Positions 1 to 5,662 of a DNA stretch of 6,164 nucleotides are shown here, piece by piece. Numbering within the stretch: the stretch's first letter is position 1; each line of letters begins with the position of its first letter. The position numbers and the translations under genes were made by a program. The stretch is from NCBI GenBank assembly GCA_030599405.1, contig JAUVOB010000096.1, positions 1-6,164 of the forward strand, in the 5' to 3' direction. The notes under the pieces are model-generated. The model was not told the origin of the DNA. It made no database searches and was given only the letters and a program-made list of their open reading frames with translations. This DNA comes from Chloroflexota bacterium (GTDB lineage Bacteria; Chloroflexota; Anaerolineae; Promineifilales; Promineifilaceae).

Positions 1-1320
1 ACGGATCAGGGATACGCCATCTGTACCGAATAGATTCAAAAACAGATCGGAGTCGTCGGTAGGGACAACGCTTATAGAAATAGCCTGTCCGGCCTTGCCA
101 GTGAAGTGCCAGAAGTGATCGCTATCACGAGCAAACACGGCATTTCCGATTTCGTCGATATGTAGTGTGCCTTGAAAGTAATAAGGATACGATTCAGTGT
201 CACTTATTAAAATCGCGTAATCACCCGGCTCGCCCGAAGGCGAGCTGACGAGGATATCGTAAATACCGGGGTCCATCAAAGTAACGCCACTTAATATCTC
301 TGGTTCTCCATTGATAGCGGCATTTTGCTGGGCGACAATATGACCCCCGGCATCCACTATAGATACAGACAAATCCAGCCGATGATCCGAAGCCAGGCTG
401 ACTGTCAGTTGTTTTGTAGAAGTAATCTCATGGGTCCAACGATGGATCTCATTTTGACCTAATCTTCCAGTCTCGATGGAGCTGATGTCGAGAGCCATTC
501 GAAAAATGGTTTGCAGAGGACTTTCCGTAGCCGTCGGCGTTGCGGTATCCAGCAGATCGGGGATCTCCTGGGTGGACGTCGCTGTAGGCAGGAATGAACC
601 CTGGTTTCCCTGTGGAGTGGGTGTGATGGACGAAGTAGCAGAGACTATTGTTGCCGTGACTGCTCCAGCGGTCTGCGTCATGATGTTTTGTTGGGGAATC
701 GGCGTAGCCGTGTCGACAAATGGTTCTTCGCTTACAGTAGGAGTTGACGAGGCAGACGAGCCAGTTGGCACACCCGTTCGAGTTAGCACGGGCTGCAGTC
801 CGGATTCTACAAGATCTTGGACAGGTGAAGCCGATATGACCGGAACGAGAGCAATAGGATTTGGTGACACAATGCGATCAACATCTAGAAACCATTGTTC
901 ATCAACTTCGGCCTCTCGACCGCATCCCACTAATCCTTGCCAATGTAGCCAGCGGCCCACCAGGATTACACCAGAGACATCTGTGGCCAATTGGTTTAGC
1001 TCTTGGGACGTACTCGCAACAGGAATCTCGAGTTCGCCATCGGACAAGATCCAATTCGCAGGGTAAAGTCTCGCCTTCGAATTGCACCTGGTCGTAGGTG
1101 CTCGACATAGAGTACCGGCAAGTTGCAAGTGATCGCCAACATAAGCGGCCGGATCGTCCATTAATTCCGCTGGAGATACAGATAGTGAAAGGTCGGCAGA
1201 TTGTGAAAGGGCGTCGCCCGAGATTTCCTCCATCGAAGAGCCAACCAAGATACCACGTTCACCCCGGCATCCACCCACCAGTATTAGAAGAATCAGCGGC
1301 AAGAACCACCTGTAACTCAT
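1..1320 (-). CDS. Exported lipoprotein with Thr/Pro-rich linker and PPC-like repeats (3' end outside window)
   Basis: Reading the - strand from the ATG at 1320-1318 gives 440 codons without a stop to position 1, so the C-terminus is missing. The product opens with a lipoprotein signal: R4, a hydrophobic stretch at residues 5-16, and a VGGC lipobox with the lipidated cysteine at C18, which places it outside the cytoplasmic membrane. Residues about 48-152 form a compact globular domain with cysteines C72, C79 and C133. It looks like a small beta-rich, perhaps OB-like, domain, but I do not recognise the family. Residues about 155-275 are a low-complexity Ser/Thr/Pro linker with TATPTATESP-type motifs. 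Residues about 276-373 and 380-440 look like two successive PPC-like beta-sandwich repeats (patterns DHFWHFTGKAGQAISI and SDLFLNLFG), the second one cut. The ligand is unknown and may be a surface polymer or protein. No Shine-Dalgarno is seen; the start rests on the signal peptide and the nearby promoter. Reading frame certain, function low. Confidence 0.85.
   Translation of the reverse strand, partial: MSYRWFLPLILLILVGGCRGERGILVGSSMEEISGDALSQSADLSLSVSPAELMDDPAAYVGDHLQLAGTLCRAPTTRCNSKARLYPANWILSDGELEIPVASTSQELNQLATDVSGVILVGRWLHWQGLVGCGREAEVDEQWFLDVDRIVSPNPIALVPVISASPVQDLVESGLQPVLTRTGVPTGSSASSTPTVSEEPFVDTATPIPQQNIMTQTAGAVTATIVSATSSITPTPQGNQGSFLPTATSTQEIPDLLDTATPTATESPLQTIFRMALDISSIETGRLGQNEIHRWTHEITSTKQLTVSLASDHRLDLSVSIVDAGGHIVAQQNAAINGEPEILSGVTLMDPGIYDILVSSPSGEPGDYAILISDTESYPYYFQGTLHIDEIGNAVFARDSDHFWHFTGKAGQAISISVVPTDDSDLFLNLFGTDGVSLIR
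1179..1214. repeat. Two imperfect 18-bp tandem units inside the lipoprotein gene
   Basis: Units at 1179-1196 and 1197-1214 match at 15 of 18 positions (core agtgaaagg / tgtgaaagg). Being a multiple of three, the repeat keeps the frame and on the - strand gives two six-residue units, DALSQS then ADLSLS in similar register, just after the lipidated N-terminus (residues about 36-47). This is probably a small slippage duplication in a flexible tether and has no sign of a separate function. Confidence 0.5.
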
Positions 1321-1337
1321 AGAAGACAGTTTAATCT

Positions 1338-1365
1338 ATCATACCGCGAGTCGGCAAGCTGTCAG
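1338..1365 (-). promoter_or_regulatory. Putative sigma70-type promoter of the lipoprotein gene
   Basis: On the - strand CTGACA (1365-1360) and TATGAT (1343-1338) are separated by 16 bp; each differs from the consensus hexamer at one position. Transcription would start near 1331, about 11 nt before the ATG at 1320. That very short leader fits the absence of a Shine-Dalgarno sequence. A weak inverted repeat (GCTGTC at 1358-1363 and GGCAGC at 1371-1376, with one G/T mismatch) overlaps the -35 element and could be an operator, but this is speculative. Confidence 0.5.
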
Positions 1366-1445
1366 GGCTCGGCAGCAACCAATTCTTAGAGAGGATTTAC
1401 CTGAGAACGATTCATTCACCCAGTTTGAAGAGAGAAAAAAGGCTA

Positions 1446-1476
1446 TTGCGATCAAAACGCCTTATTGATGTATATT
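1446..1476 (+). promoter_or_regulatory. Weak candidate promoter of the HD-domain gene
   Basis: TTGCGA (1446-1451) and TATATT (1471-1476) lie on the + strand with a 19-bp spacer, longer than ideal. A start near 1483 would leave a leader of about 25 nt. The surrounding 187-bp divergent region (1321-1507) also has a purine-rich stretch at 1425-1442. No other gene is seen in it. Confidence 0.3.
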
Positions 1477-1507
1477 AACCTGACTACTAGATCTCCAAAT
1501 AGATGAC

Positions 1508-2488
1508 ATGACTTATGATGATGAGGTTTACGGGCGGATTCTGTTTGGGGATCCGGTATTACAAGAGCTCATGAGTTCGGCTGCCTTGCTGCGGCTGCAA
1601 GGTGTCCTGCAACATGGCATCACCGGCCTAATTGGCATTACGAGAGCGACGACGCGTTTCGAACATTCGGTGGGAACCATGCTATTGGTTCGCAAAATGG
1701 GCGGTTCCATTGAAGAGCAGATGGCGGCCATGATTCACGATGTTAGCCATACGGCTTTCAGTCACGTAATCGATTACGTATTCCATAGTCACGAGGAGCA
1801 GAATTACCACGACTCGGTGAAGGAGACCTATATCTCTTCAACGGATCTTCCAAGGTTGTTAGCGAATCGGGGATACGATTGGCGTGATTTTCTGGATGGG
1901 GAGCGATATCCATTATTGGAGCAACCGGCACCTGCCTTGTGTGCGGACCGGATAGACTACTTTCTCCGTGATGCCCTTGGTCTGGGTATCGCGACAGCCG
2001 ATAAAATAACCTGGGCTCTCTCTCATCTAACTGTGATGAATAACCGGATTGTCGTCGATGATTTGGAGACGGCTCGATGGTTTGGTTACACATACATAAC
2101 AGCGGATCAGTCAAGCTGGGCTAACTTTCGAGAAGTCGCCTTGTATGAGCTAACAGCCATGGCGATTCGGAGGGGGCTGGAGATAGGAGCTATCGAGGAA
2201 GGTGATTTCTGGGGAAGCGACCGCGAGCTTTGGTTGAAGCTGCAGAAGAGTAATGACCCGATCATTATGGAACGACTCGGCTACGTATCGAAGAGTACTG
2301 AATTCGTTTGGGACGAAGTGGATAGTGATTTCGTCGTCGGTACTAAGCTTCGTACTGTCGATCCAGACGTTCTAGTAGGCTCGGAACTACAGAGCTTATC
2401 GGCTCTGGATAACGATTTCGCCACCGCGCGGGTAACATACCTTGACCGAAATCGAGGGAATTGGCCCATCCGAATAGTCAGCCGCTGA
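1508..2488 (+). CDS. HD-domain phosphohydrolase (SAMHD1/dGTPase-like)
   Basis: This is a complete 326-residue soluble protein of the HD metal-dependent phosphohydrolase superfamily. Visible motifs, in order, are RFEHSVG with H53, HDVSHTAFSH with the HD pair H77-D78 plus H81 and H86, and ADRIDYFLRD with D147. These match the four metal ligands of SAMHD1 (H167, H206, D207, D311), and the DRIDYFLRD block resembles the SAMHD1 DKWDYFARD block, with R148 at the phosphate-binding lysine position. The leading segment DPVLQELMSSAALLRLQGVLQHG matches the usual start of the family. Likely chemistry is hydrolysis of a (d)NTP or another phosphorylated nucleotide; the substrate cannot be read from sequence, and no separate allosteric or SAM domain is present. 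The start at 1508 gives the natural N-terminus but has no clear Shine-Dalgarno. It stops with TGA and is followed by the regulator's own promoter, so it is probably a separate transcription unit from the tyrosine genes. Confidence 0.88.
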   Translation: MTYDDEVYGRILFGDPVLQELMSSAALLRLQGVLQHGITGLIGITRATTRFEHSVGTMLLVRKMGGSIEEQMAAMIHDVSHTAFSHVIDYVFHSHEEQNYHDSVKETYISSTDLPRLLANRGYDWRDFLDGERYPLLEQPAPALCADRIDYFLRDALGLGIATADKITWALSHLTVMNNRIVVDDLETARWFGYTYITADQSSWANFREVALYELTAMAIRRGLEIGAIEEGDFWGSDRELWLKLQKSNDPIIMERLGYVSKSTEFVWDEVDSDFVVGTKLRTVDPDVLVGSELQSLSALDNDFATARVTYLDRNRGNWPIRIVSR

Positions 2489-2542
2489 TTTTCCTCCGAT
2501 CCCACCAGTCAGTTTCAATAATGAACCATATCAGAAAAATAA

Positions 2543-2571
2543 TTGAATGAACGAACCAGATATCATATAAT
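2543..2571 (+). promoter_or_regulatory. Near-consensus sigma70-type promoter of the Lrp-family gene
   Basis: TTGAAT (2543-2548) and a perfect TATAAT (2566-2571) are exactly 17 bp apart. Transcription would start near 2578, giving a leader of about 25 nt to the ATG at 2603. The TTG inside the -35 hexamer is in frame with the regulator and could be mistaken for its start codon. The -10 element is framed by CGAAC (2552-2556) and GTTCG (2574-2578), a 5-bp inverted repeat around an AT-rich centre, the general layout of Lrp-family sites. Confidence 0.72.
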
Positions 2572-2576
2572 AAGTT

Positions 2577-2590
2577 CGATTCCTGAATCG
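2577..2590. promoter_or_regulatory. Perfect palindrome at the transcription start (candidate operator)
   Basis: CGATTC and GAATCG flank a 2-bp centre (CT), making a perfect 6+2+6 inverted repeat. It sits at about +1 to +13 relative to the predicted start and 12 bp before the regulator's ATG. Lrp/AsnC proteins commonly bind their own promoters, so autoregulation here is a reasonable inference. The arms are too short, and there is no T-run, for a terminator. Confidence 0.45.
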
Positions 2591-2602
2591 CTGAGCTCAA
2601 GA

Positions 2603-3100
2603 ATGAATAAACCTCTGGATAATAAAGATCGCGCACTGCTGAGGTATTTGCAAGGCGATGCCCGTATTACCAATACGGAGCTTGCGAAGCGCGTTGATCT
2701 TTCACCGCCAGGTTTGCAGAAAAGGGTGCGAAAACTAGAGGAACTGGGTGTCATCGAGGGATATCGGACGCTGCTGAACCGTGAAACACTCGGGTTCGAC
2801 ATGCTCTGCTTCGTGCAGGTTACCCTTCAACGACATGAGCCGGAAGCCATTCGCAGGTTCAAGGACGTCGTCCAGTCGATGTCTGAGGTAATGGAGTGCT
2901 ACCATCTTACCGGTGAATTTGATTACCTGCTTAAGGTCATCGTCCGGAATCGAAAACACCTGGAGCAATTTCTTGTAGATAAACTTACACCCATTAAAGG
3001 AATGGACAAGATCCGGACCAGTCTAGTATTGAGTGAGATCAAAGCCACAACGGAAGTTCCGTTAGGTGACGAATCAGCGGAAGTGGAGGGCGAGAGCTAA
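2603..3100 (+). CDS. Lrp/AsnC-family transcriptional regulator
   Basis: This 165-residue protein has the standard Lrp/AsnC build and length. An N-terminal winged helix-turn-helix covers residues about 5-54 (pattern TNTELAKRVDLSPPGLQKRV, then KLEELGVIEGY), followed by a linker beta-strand and a C-terminal RAM ligand-sensing domain at about 66-147 containing the GEFDYLLKV signature (G104, D107). Family members act as dimers or octamers that sense amino acids or related metabolites. I chose the ATG at 2603 rather than an in-frame TTG at 2543: the family start falls just before the helix-turn-helix, and 2543 lies in the -35 box. The ribosome site is weak (a GAG about 7 nt upstream). The next gene begins 6 nt after the stop, so both are probably co-transcribed. 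The natural hypothesis is control of tyrosine degradation, with tyrosine or a related aromatic compound as ligand. The family call is secure; the regulated genes and ligand are inferred. Confidence 0.92.
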   Translation: MNKPLDNKDRALLRYLQGDARITNTELAKRVDLSPPGLQKRVRKLEELGVIEGYRTLLNRETLGFDMLCFVQVTLQRHEPEAIRRFKDVVQSMSEVMECYHLTGEFDYLLKVIVRNRKHLEQFLVDKLTPIKGMDKIRTSLVLSEIKATTEVPLGDESAEVEGES

Positions 3101-3106
3101 ATAGAC

Positions 3107-4351
3107 ATGACAATCAATATCACTCCTGTCGTCAACGAATTCGAGTCCCCCGACCTAAGATTGGCTGGTTGGACACGATCCATAAAACGATCAGTCCTCA
3201 GAGAGATGCTGGCAGTTGTATCTCGACCCGGCATTCTATCGTTCGCCGGTGGTTTACCGGCCCCTGAACTATTCCCAGCGAAAGAGTACGCTCAGGCCGT
3301 CAATGTAACCCTATCCAGGGATAAAGAAGCCCTTCAATATGGTCCTCCATATCCACCGCTAAAAGGTCATATCGTTGACCTGATGGCCCAGAGAGGCGTC
3401 GCCTGTTATGAGGAGCAGGTATTTATCACAACCGGCGCACAGCAAGCACTCAACGTGCTTACTCGTCTGTTTCTTGACCGAGGCGGCGCCGTGTTGATTG
3501 AAGAACTGGTATACACAGGCATCCAGCAGGCGCTAGCTGGCTATGAAGCTGAAATCATCACTGTACCAACTGATCTAGAGTTAGGAATGGAAACCGATGC
3601 TGTCGAGTCGCATCTCTTGGCTGGATTACGTCCGGCCTATGTATACGCGATTCCCGAAGCCCATAACCCATTAGGTGTCAGTTTGAGCGAGGCGCGGGCG
3701 TCGAGGTTGGTGGAGCTTGCTCGAAAATACGGTTTTCCAATTGTGGAAGATGATCCATACGGATTTCTCACGTACGACAAAGAGGCAACGCCGCCATTGC
3801 GATCATTGGACGATAGGTGGGTGATCTATGTTGGCTCGTTTTCAAAGATCCTAGCTCCGGCCCTCAGGCTCGGGTGGATGGTTGTTCCTGAGTATCTTGT
3901 TCCAAAACTAACCGTACTTAAAGAAGCCCTAGATCTCGAGACTTCCGCATTCATTCAACGAACTGTGGCAGAATACTTGGAAGCAGGCCACTTACCCTCC
4001 CACCTTAATCAACTTCGTGACGAGTATCGCCTCCGGCGTGACACGATGCTCGCTTCCATGGAACGGCATTTTCCACCGGTTGCCCGGTGGACAAATCCAT
4101 CTGGTGGGATGTTTATCTGGGTTGAATTACCGGGGCATGTTGATACGACAGAACTGTTGACAATCGCCGTTGAAGAGGAGCATGTTGCTTACATACCCGG
4201 CTCCGCTTTCAGCGTCAATTCAGGCATTATCGGTTCAAGTTTGTCCGATCGATCCGATAACTGTATGCGCTTAAACTTCTCCAATAGCTCGCCAGAAGAA
4301 ATCGAAAGAGGCATTGTCCGTCTAGGTCGGATTTTGCACAAACACTGCTAG
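3107..4351 (+). CDS. PLP-dependent aminotransferase, LysN/ARO8-like; probable tyrosine aminotransferase
   Basis: This complete 414-residue fold-type I aminotransferase is of the class I/II kind. SFSK holds the PLP lysine K247, and R254 in APALRLGW fits the phosphate-contact arginine seven residues on. VEDDPYG (D215/D216, Y218) supplies the pyridine-nitrogen aspartate, N187 lies in HNPLG, TTGAQQAL (109-116) is the phosphate-binding loop region, and R388 in MRLNFSNSSPEEIERG is the substrate-carboxylate arginine. The N-terminal SFAGGLPAPELFP and C-terminal RLNFSNSSPEEIE blocks are those of 2-aminoadipate, kynurenine and aromatic aminotransferases. Sequence alone does not settle the substrate; the downstream HPPD and HGD favour tyrosine to 4-hydroxyphenylpyruvate with 2-oxoglutarate as acceptor. 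Oddities are NPLG in place of the usual NPTG and histidine before it in place of glutamine. It starts 6 nt after the Lrp-family stop, with only a weak purine-rich GAGAG site inside that gene, which suggests translational coupling. Confidence 0.9.
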   Translation: MTINITPVVNEFESPDLRLAGWTRSIKRSVLREMLAVVSRPGILSFAGGLPAPELFPAKEYAQAVNVTLSRDKEALQYGPPYPPLKGHIVDLMAQRGVACYEEQVFITTGAQQALNVLTRLFLDRGGAVLIEELVYTGIQQALAGYEAEIITVPTDLELGMETDAVESHLLAGLRPAYVYAIPEAHNPLGVSLSEARASRLVELARKYGFPIVEDDPYGFLTYDKEATPPLRSLDDRWVIYVGSFSKILAPALRLGWMVVPEYLVPKLTVLKEALDLETSAFIQRTVAEYLEAGHLPSHLNQLRDEYRLRRDTMLASMERHFPPVARWTNPSGGMFIWVELPGHVDTTELLTIAVEEEHVAYIPGSAFSVNSGIIGSSLSDRSDNCMRLNFSNSSPEEIERGIVRLGRILHKHC

Positions 4352-4422
4352 TTGCTCAGAACAAGCAAGCCAAAAGCGTACTAATTCACGTTAACCAAAA
4401 TCGAGCAGATGATTGTATTGTT

Positions 4423-4437
4423 CGCCGCATTGCGGTG
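4423..4437. promoter_or_regulatory. Inverted repeat upstream of HPPD (candidate operator)
   Basis: CCGCA (4425-4429) and TGCGG (4431-4435) form a perfect inverted repeat around one T; extending to 4423-4437 gives 7-bp arms with one mismatch. TGTTC flanks it on both sides in direct orientation (4419-4423 and 4436-4440). It lies about 38 bp before the HPPD start, where a regulator could act. It has no T-run and is not a terminator. Confidence 0.35.
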
Positions 4438-4445
4438 TTCAAACA

Positions 4446-4454
4446 TGGTATATC
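4446..4454 (+). promoter_or_regulatory. Possible extended -10 element for HPPD
   Basis: TGGTATATC has the TGn extension followed by a -10-like hexamer (TATATC, 4449-4454). No good -35 hexamer stands at 16-18 bp. The inverted repeat at 4423-4437 overlaps that position, which could mean activator-dependent transcription. A start near 4461 would leave only about 14 nt of leader, barely enough for the Shine-Dalgarno site, so this is tentative. HPPD may instead be read from the upstream promoter. Confidence 0.25.
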
Positions 4455-4463
4455 ATTAGGTAT

Positions 4464-4469
4464 AGGAGG
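4464..4469 (+). promoter_or_regulatory. Shine-Dalgarno site deciding the GTG start of HPPD
   Basis: AGGAGG is followed by 5 nt and then GTG at 4475. The strong site confirms GTG as the start codon; the first family block (IDHVEFYVGN) begins ten residues later, as expected. Confidence 0.85.
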
Positions 4470-4474
4470 CTGTC

Positions 4475-5581
4475 GTGGAAGATTTTTTACCGATTAAGGG
4501 AATAGATCATGTAGAATTCTACGTCGGTAATGCGAAGCAGGCGGCGCATTACTACCGCACAGGATTTGGTTTTGCTATCGCTGCGTACAGTGGGCTTGAA
4601 ACGGGCAACCGTGAGCGCGCGTCCTATGTGATGGAACAGGGAAAGATCCGGCTTGTCTTATCGACTGCTCTCGGACCTGACCATCCAATAGCCCGGCATG
4701 TCCACCTCCATGGGGATGGCGTAGCCATCATAGCTCTAGCGGTTCCTGATGCGGCAAGCTCTTATCAAGAAACAATACGCCGAGGGGCGACCGGGGTAAT
4801 TCCGCCAAGCCAGGATGATGATGATCATGGTGTTTACAGATACTCGGCGATCAAGGTGTACGGCGACACTATCATCAAGTTCGTCGATCGAAGTGACTAT
4901 AATGGTTCTTTTTCCCCTGGATATGACGGTCGAAATAGTTCCAATTCAAGCGACGATCACCGGAGATCGCGAGCCCGATTAGGGTATATCGATCATATGG
5001 TTGGCAATGTAGAATTGGGGGCGATGAATCGGTGGGTATCATTCTTCGCCGATACGATGGGGTTTTCGCAGCTGGTGCATTTTGACGATGAAGATATATC
5101 CACGGAATACTCGGCTTTGATGTCAAAGGTAATGCAGGACGGAACCGGTAAAGTAAAATTCCCGATCAACGAACCTGCCGAAGGAAAGAGAAAATCGCAG
5201 ATCCAGGAGTACCTAGACTACTATTGTGGACCCGGGGTACAGCACCTGGCACTATCTACGGGCGATATTCTCGAGACGGTGACCGAGCTGTCCGCCAACG
5301 GAATTGAATTCCTCCACGTTCCTACTACTTACTACGACGAATTAGAAGGCCGGATAGGAAAAATCGATGAACCTATCGACAAATTAGCTGAGCTAGGAAT
5401 TCTTGTCGACCGTGATGACGAGGGTTATTTGCTGCAAATATTCACCAAGCCAGTGGAAGACCGCCCAACGCTTTTCTTTGAGATTATCGAGAGACACGGA
5501 TCTAGGGGATTTGGGAAAGGTAATTTCAAAGCGCTTTTTGAGTCCATAGAAAGAGAGCAAGCGCTACGAGGTAATCTCTAG
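4475..5581 (+). CDS. hpd: 4-hydroxyphenylpyruvate dioxygenase
   Basis: This 368-residue Fe(II) enzyme converts 4-hydroxyphenylpyruvate and O2 to homogentisate and CO2 in the cytoplasm, the second step of tyrosine degradation. It has the tandem vicinal-oxygen-chelate build: an N-terminal half at about 8-140 (IDHVEFYVGN, GDTIIKFVDR) and a catalytic C-terminal half at about 168-345. All three iron ligands are visible: H174 in YIDHMVGN, H257 in GVQHLAL and E336 in LFFEIIERHG. The C-terminal helix that closes the active site is intact (GFGKGNFKALFESIEREQ, 345-362), and PINEP (230-234) is in place. Length is normal for bacterial HPPD. Hydroxymandelate synthase is a related alternative, but the neighbouring aminotransferase and homogentisate dioxygenase favour HPPD. 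Nothing appears broken; the Asp-rich stretch DDDD at 114-117 is only a loop feature. It begins with GTG and lies 123 nt after the aminotransferase and 81 nt before hmgA. Confidence 0.95.
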   Translation: MEDFLPIKGIDHVEFYVGNAKQAAHYYRTGFGFAIAAYSGLETGNRERASYVMEQGKIRLVLSTALGPDHPIARHVHLHGDGVAIIALAVPDAASSYQETIRRGATGVIPPSQDDDDHGVYRYSAIKVYGDTIIKFVDRSDYNGSFSPGYDGRNSSNSSDDHRRSRARLGYIDHMVGNVELGAMNRWVSFFADTMGFSQLVHFDDEDISTEYSALMSKVMQDGTGKVKFPINEPAEGKRKSQIQEYLDYYCGPGVQHLALSTGDILETVTELSANGIEFLHVPTTYYDELEGRIGKIDEPIDKLAELGILVDRDDEGYLLQIFTKPVEDRPTLFFEIIERHGSRGFGKGNFKALFESIEREQALRGNL

Positions 5582-5598
5582 CCGACCGGGGTTATTGA

Positions 5599-5606
5599 TT
5601 CCGGAA
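5599..5606. repeat. TTCCGGAA palindrome in the hpd-hmgA gap
   Basis: This is a perfect 8-bp palindrome within GATTCCGGAAG (5597-5607). The same 11-mer recurs inside hmgA at 5902-5912, and a one-base variant (GATTCCTGAA) forms most of the palindrome in front of the Lrp-family gene. The 81-nt gap also has a TTGACT at 5611-5616 but no convincing -10 at the right distance, so hmgA is probably co-transcribed with hpd. Confidence 0.25.
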
Positions 5607-5652
5607 GTGGTTGACTGCCCGATCATACAACCCGCAGAAAAAACCTTAATTT

Positions 5653-5658
5653 GGAGGT
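5653..5658 (+). promoter_or_regulatory. Shine-Dalgarno site deciding the ATG start of hmgA
   Basis: GGAGGT is followed by 4 nt and then the ATG at 5663. A TTG in frame at 5651 overlaps the site itself and cannot be the true start. Translating from 5663 gives MTYYFKLGQIPHKRHTQF, the usual HGD N-terminus. Confidence 0.88.
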
Positions 5659-5662
5659 AGTC

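Noticed and set aside
476..1066. A + strand open frame of 196 codons
   Set aside because: It lies wholly antisense to the lipoprotein gene, which has a signal peptide, domain structure and a promoter. The + strand product is low-complexity with no family motif.
1435..1463. Terminator on the - strand (AAGGC ... GCCTT followed by T residues)
   Set aside because: The stem is 5 bp with a 15-nt loop, and there is no - strand gene to its right for it to serve.
2543..2602. TTG at 2543 as start of the Lrp-family gene
   Set aside because: It falls in a -35 hexamer 17 bp from a perfect TATAAT, and the extra 20 residues are not part of the family.
4352..4368. Terminator hairpin after the aminotransferase (TTGCT / AGCAA, 7-nt loop)
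   Set aside because: The stem is only 5 bp and AT-rich, and no T-run follows.
5651..5662. TTG at 5651 as start of hmgA
   Set aside because: It overlaps the GGAGGT ribosome site that serves the ATG at 5663, and the family N-terminus begins at that ATG.
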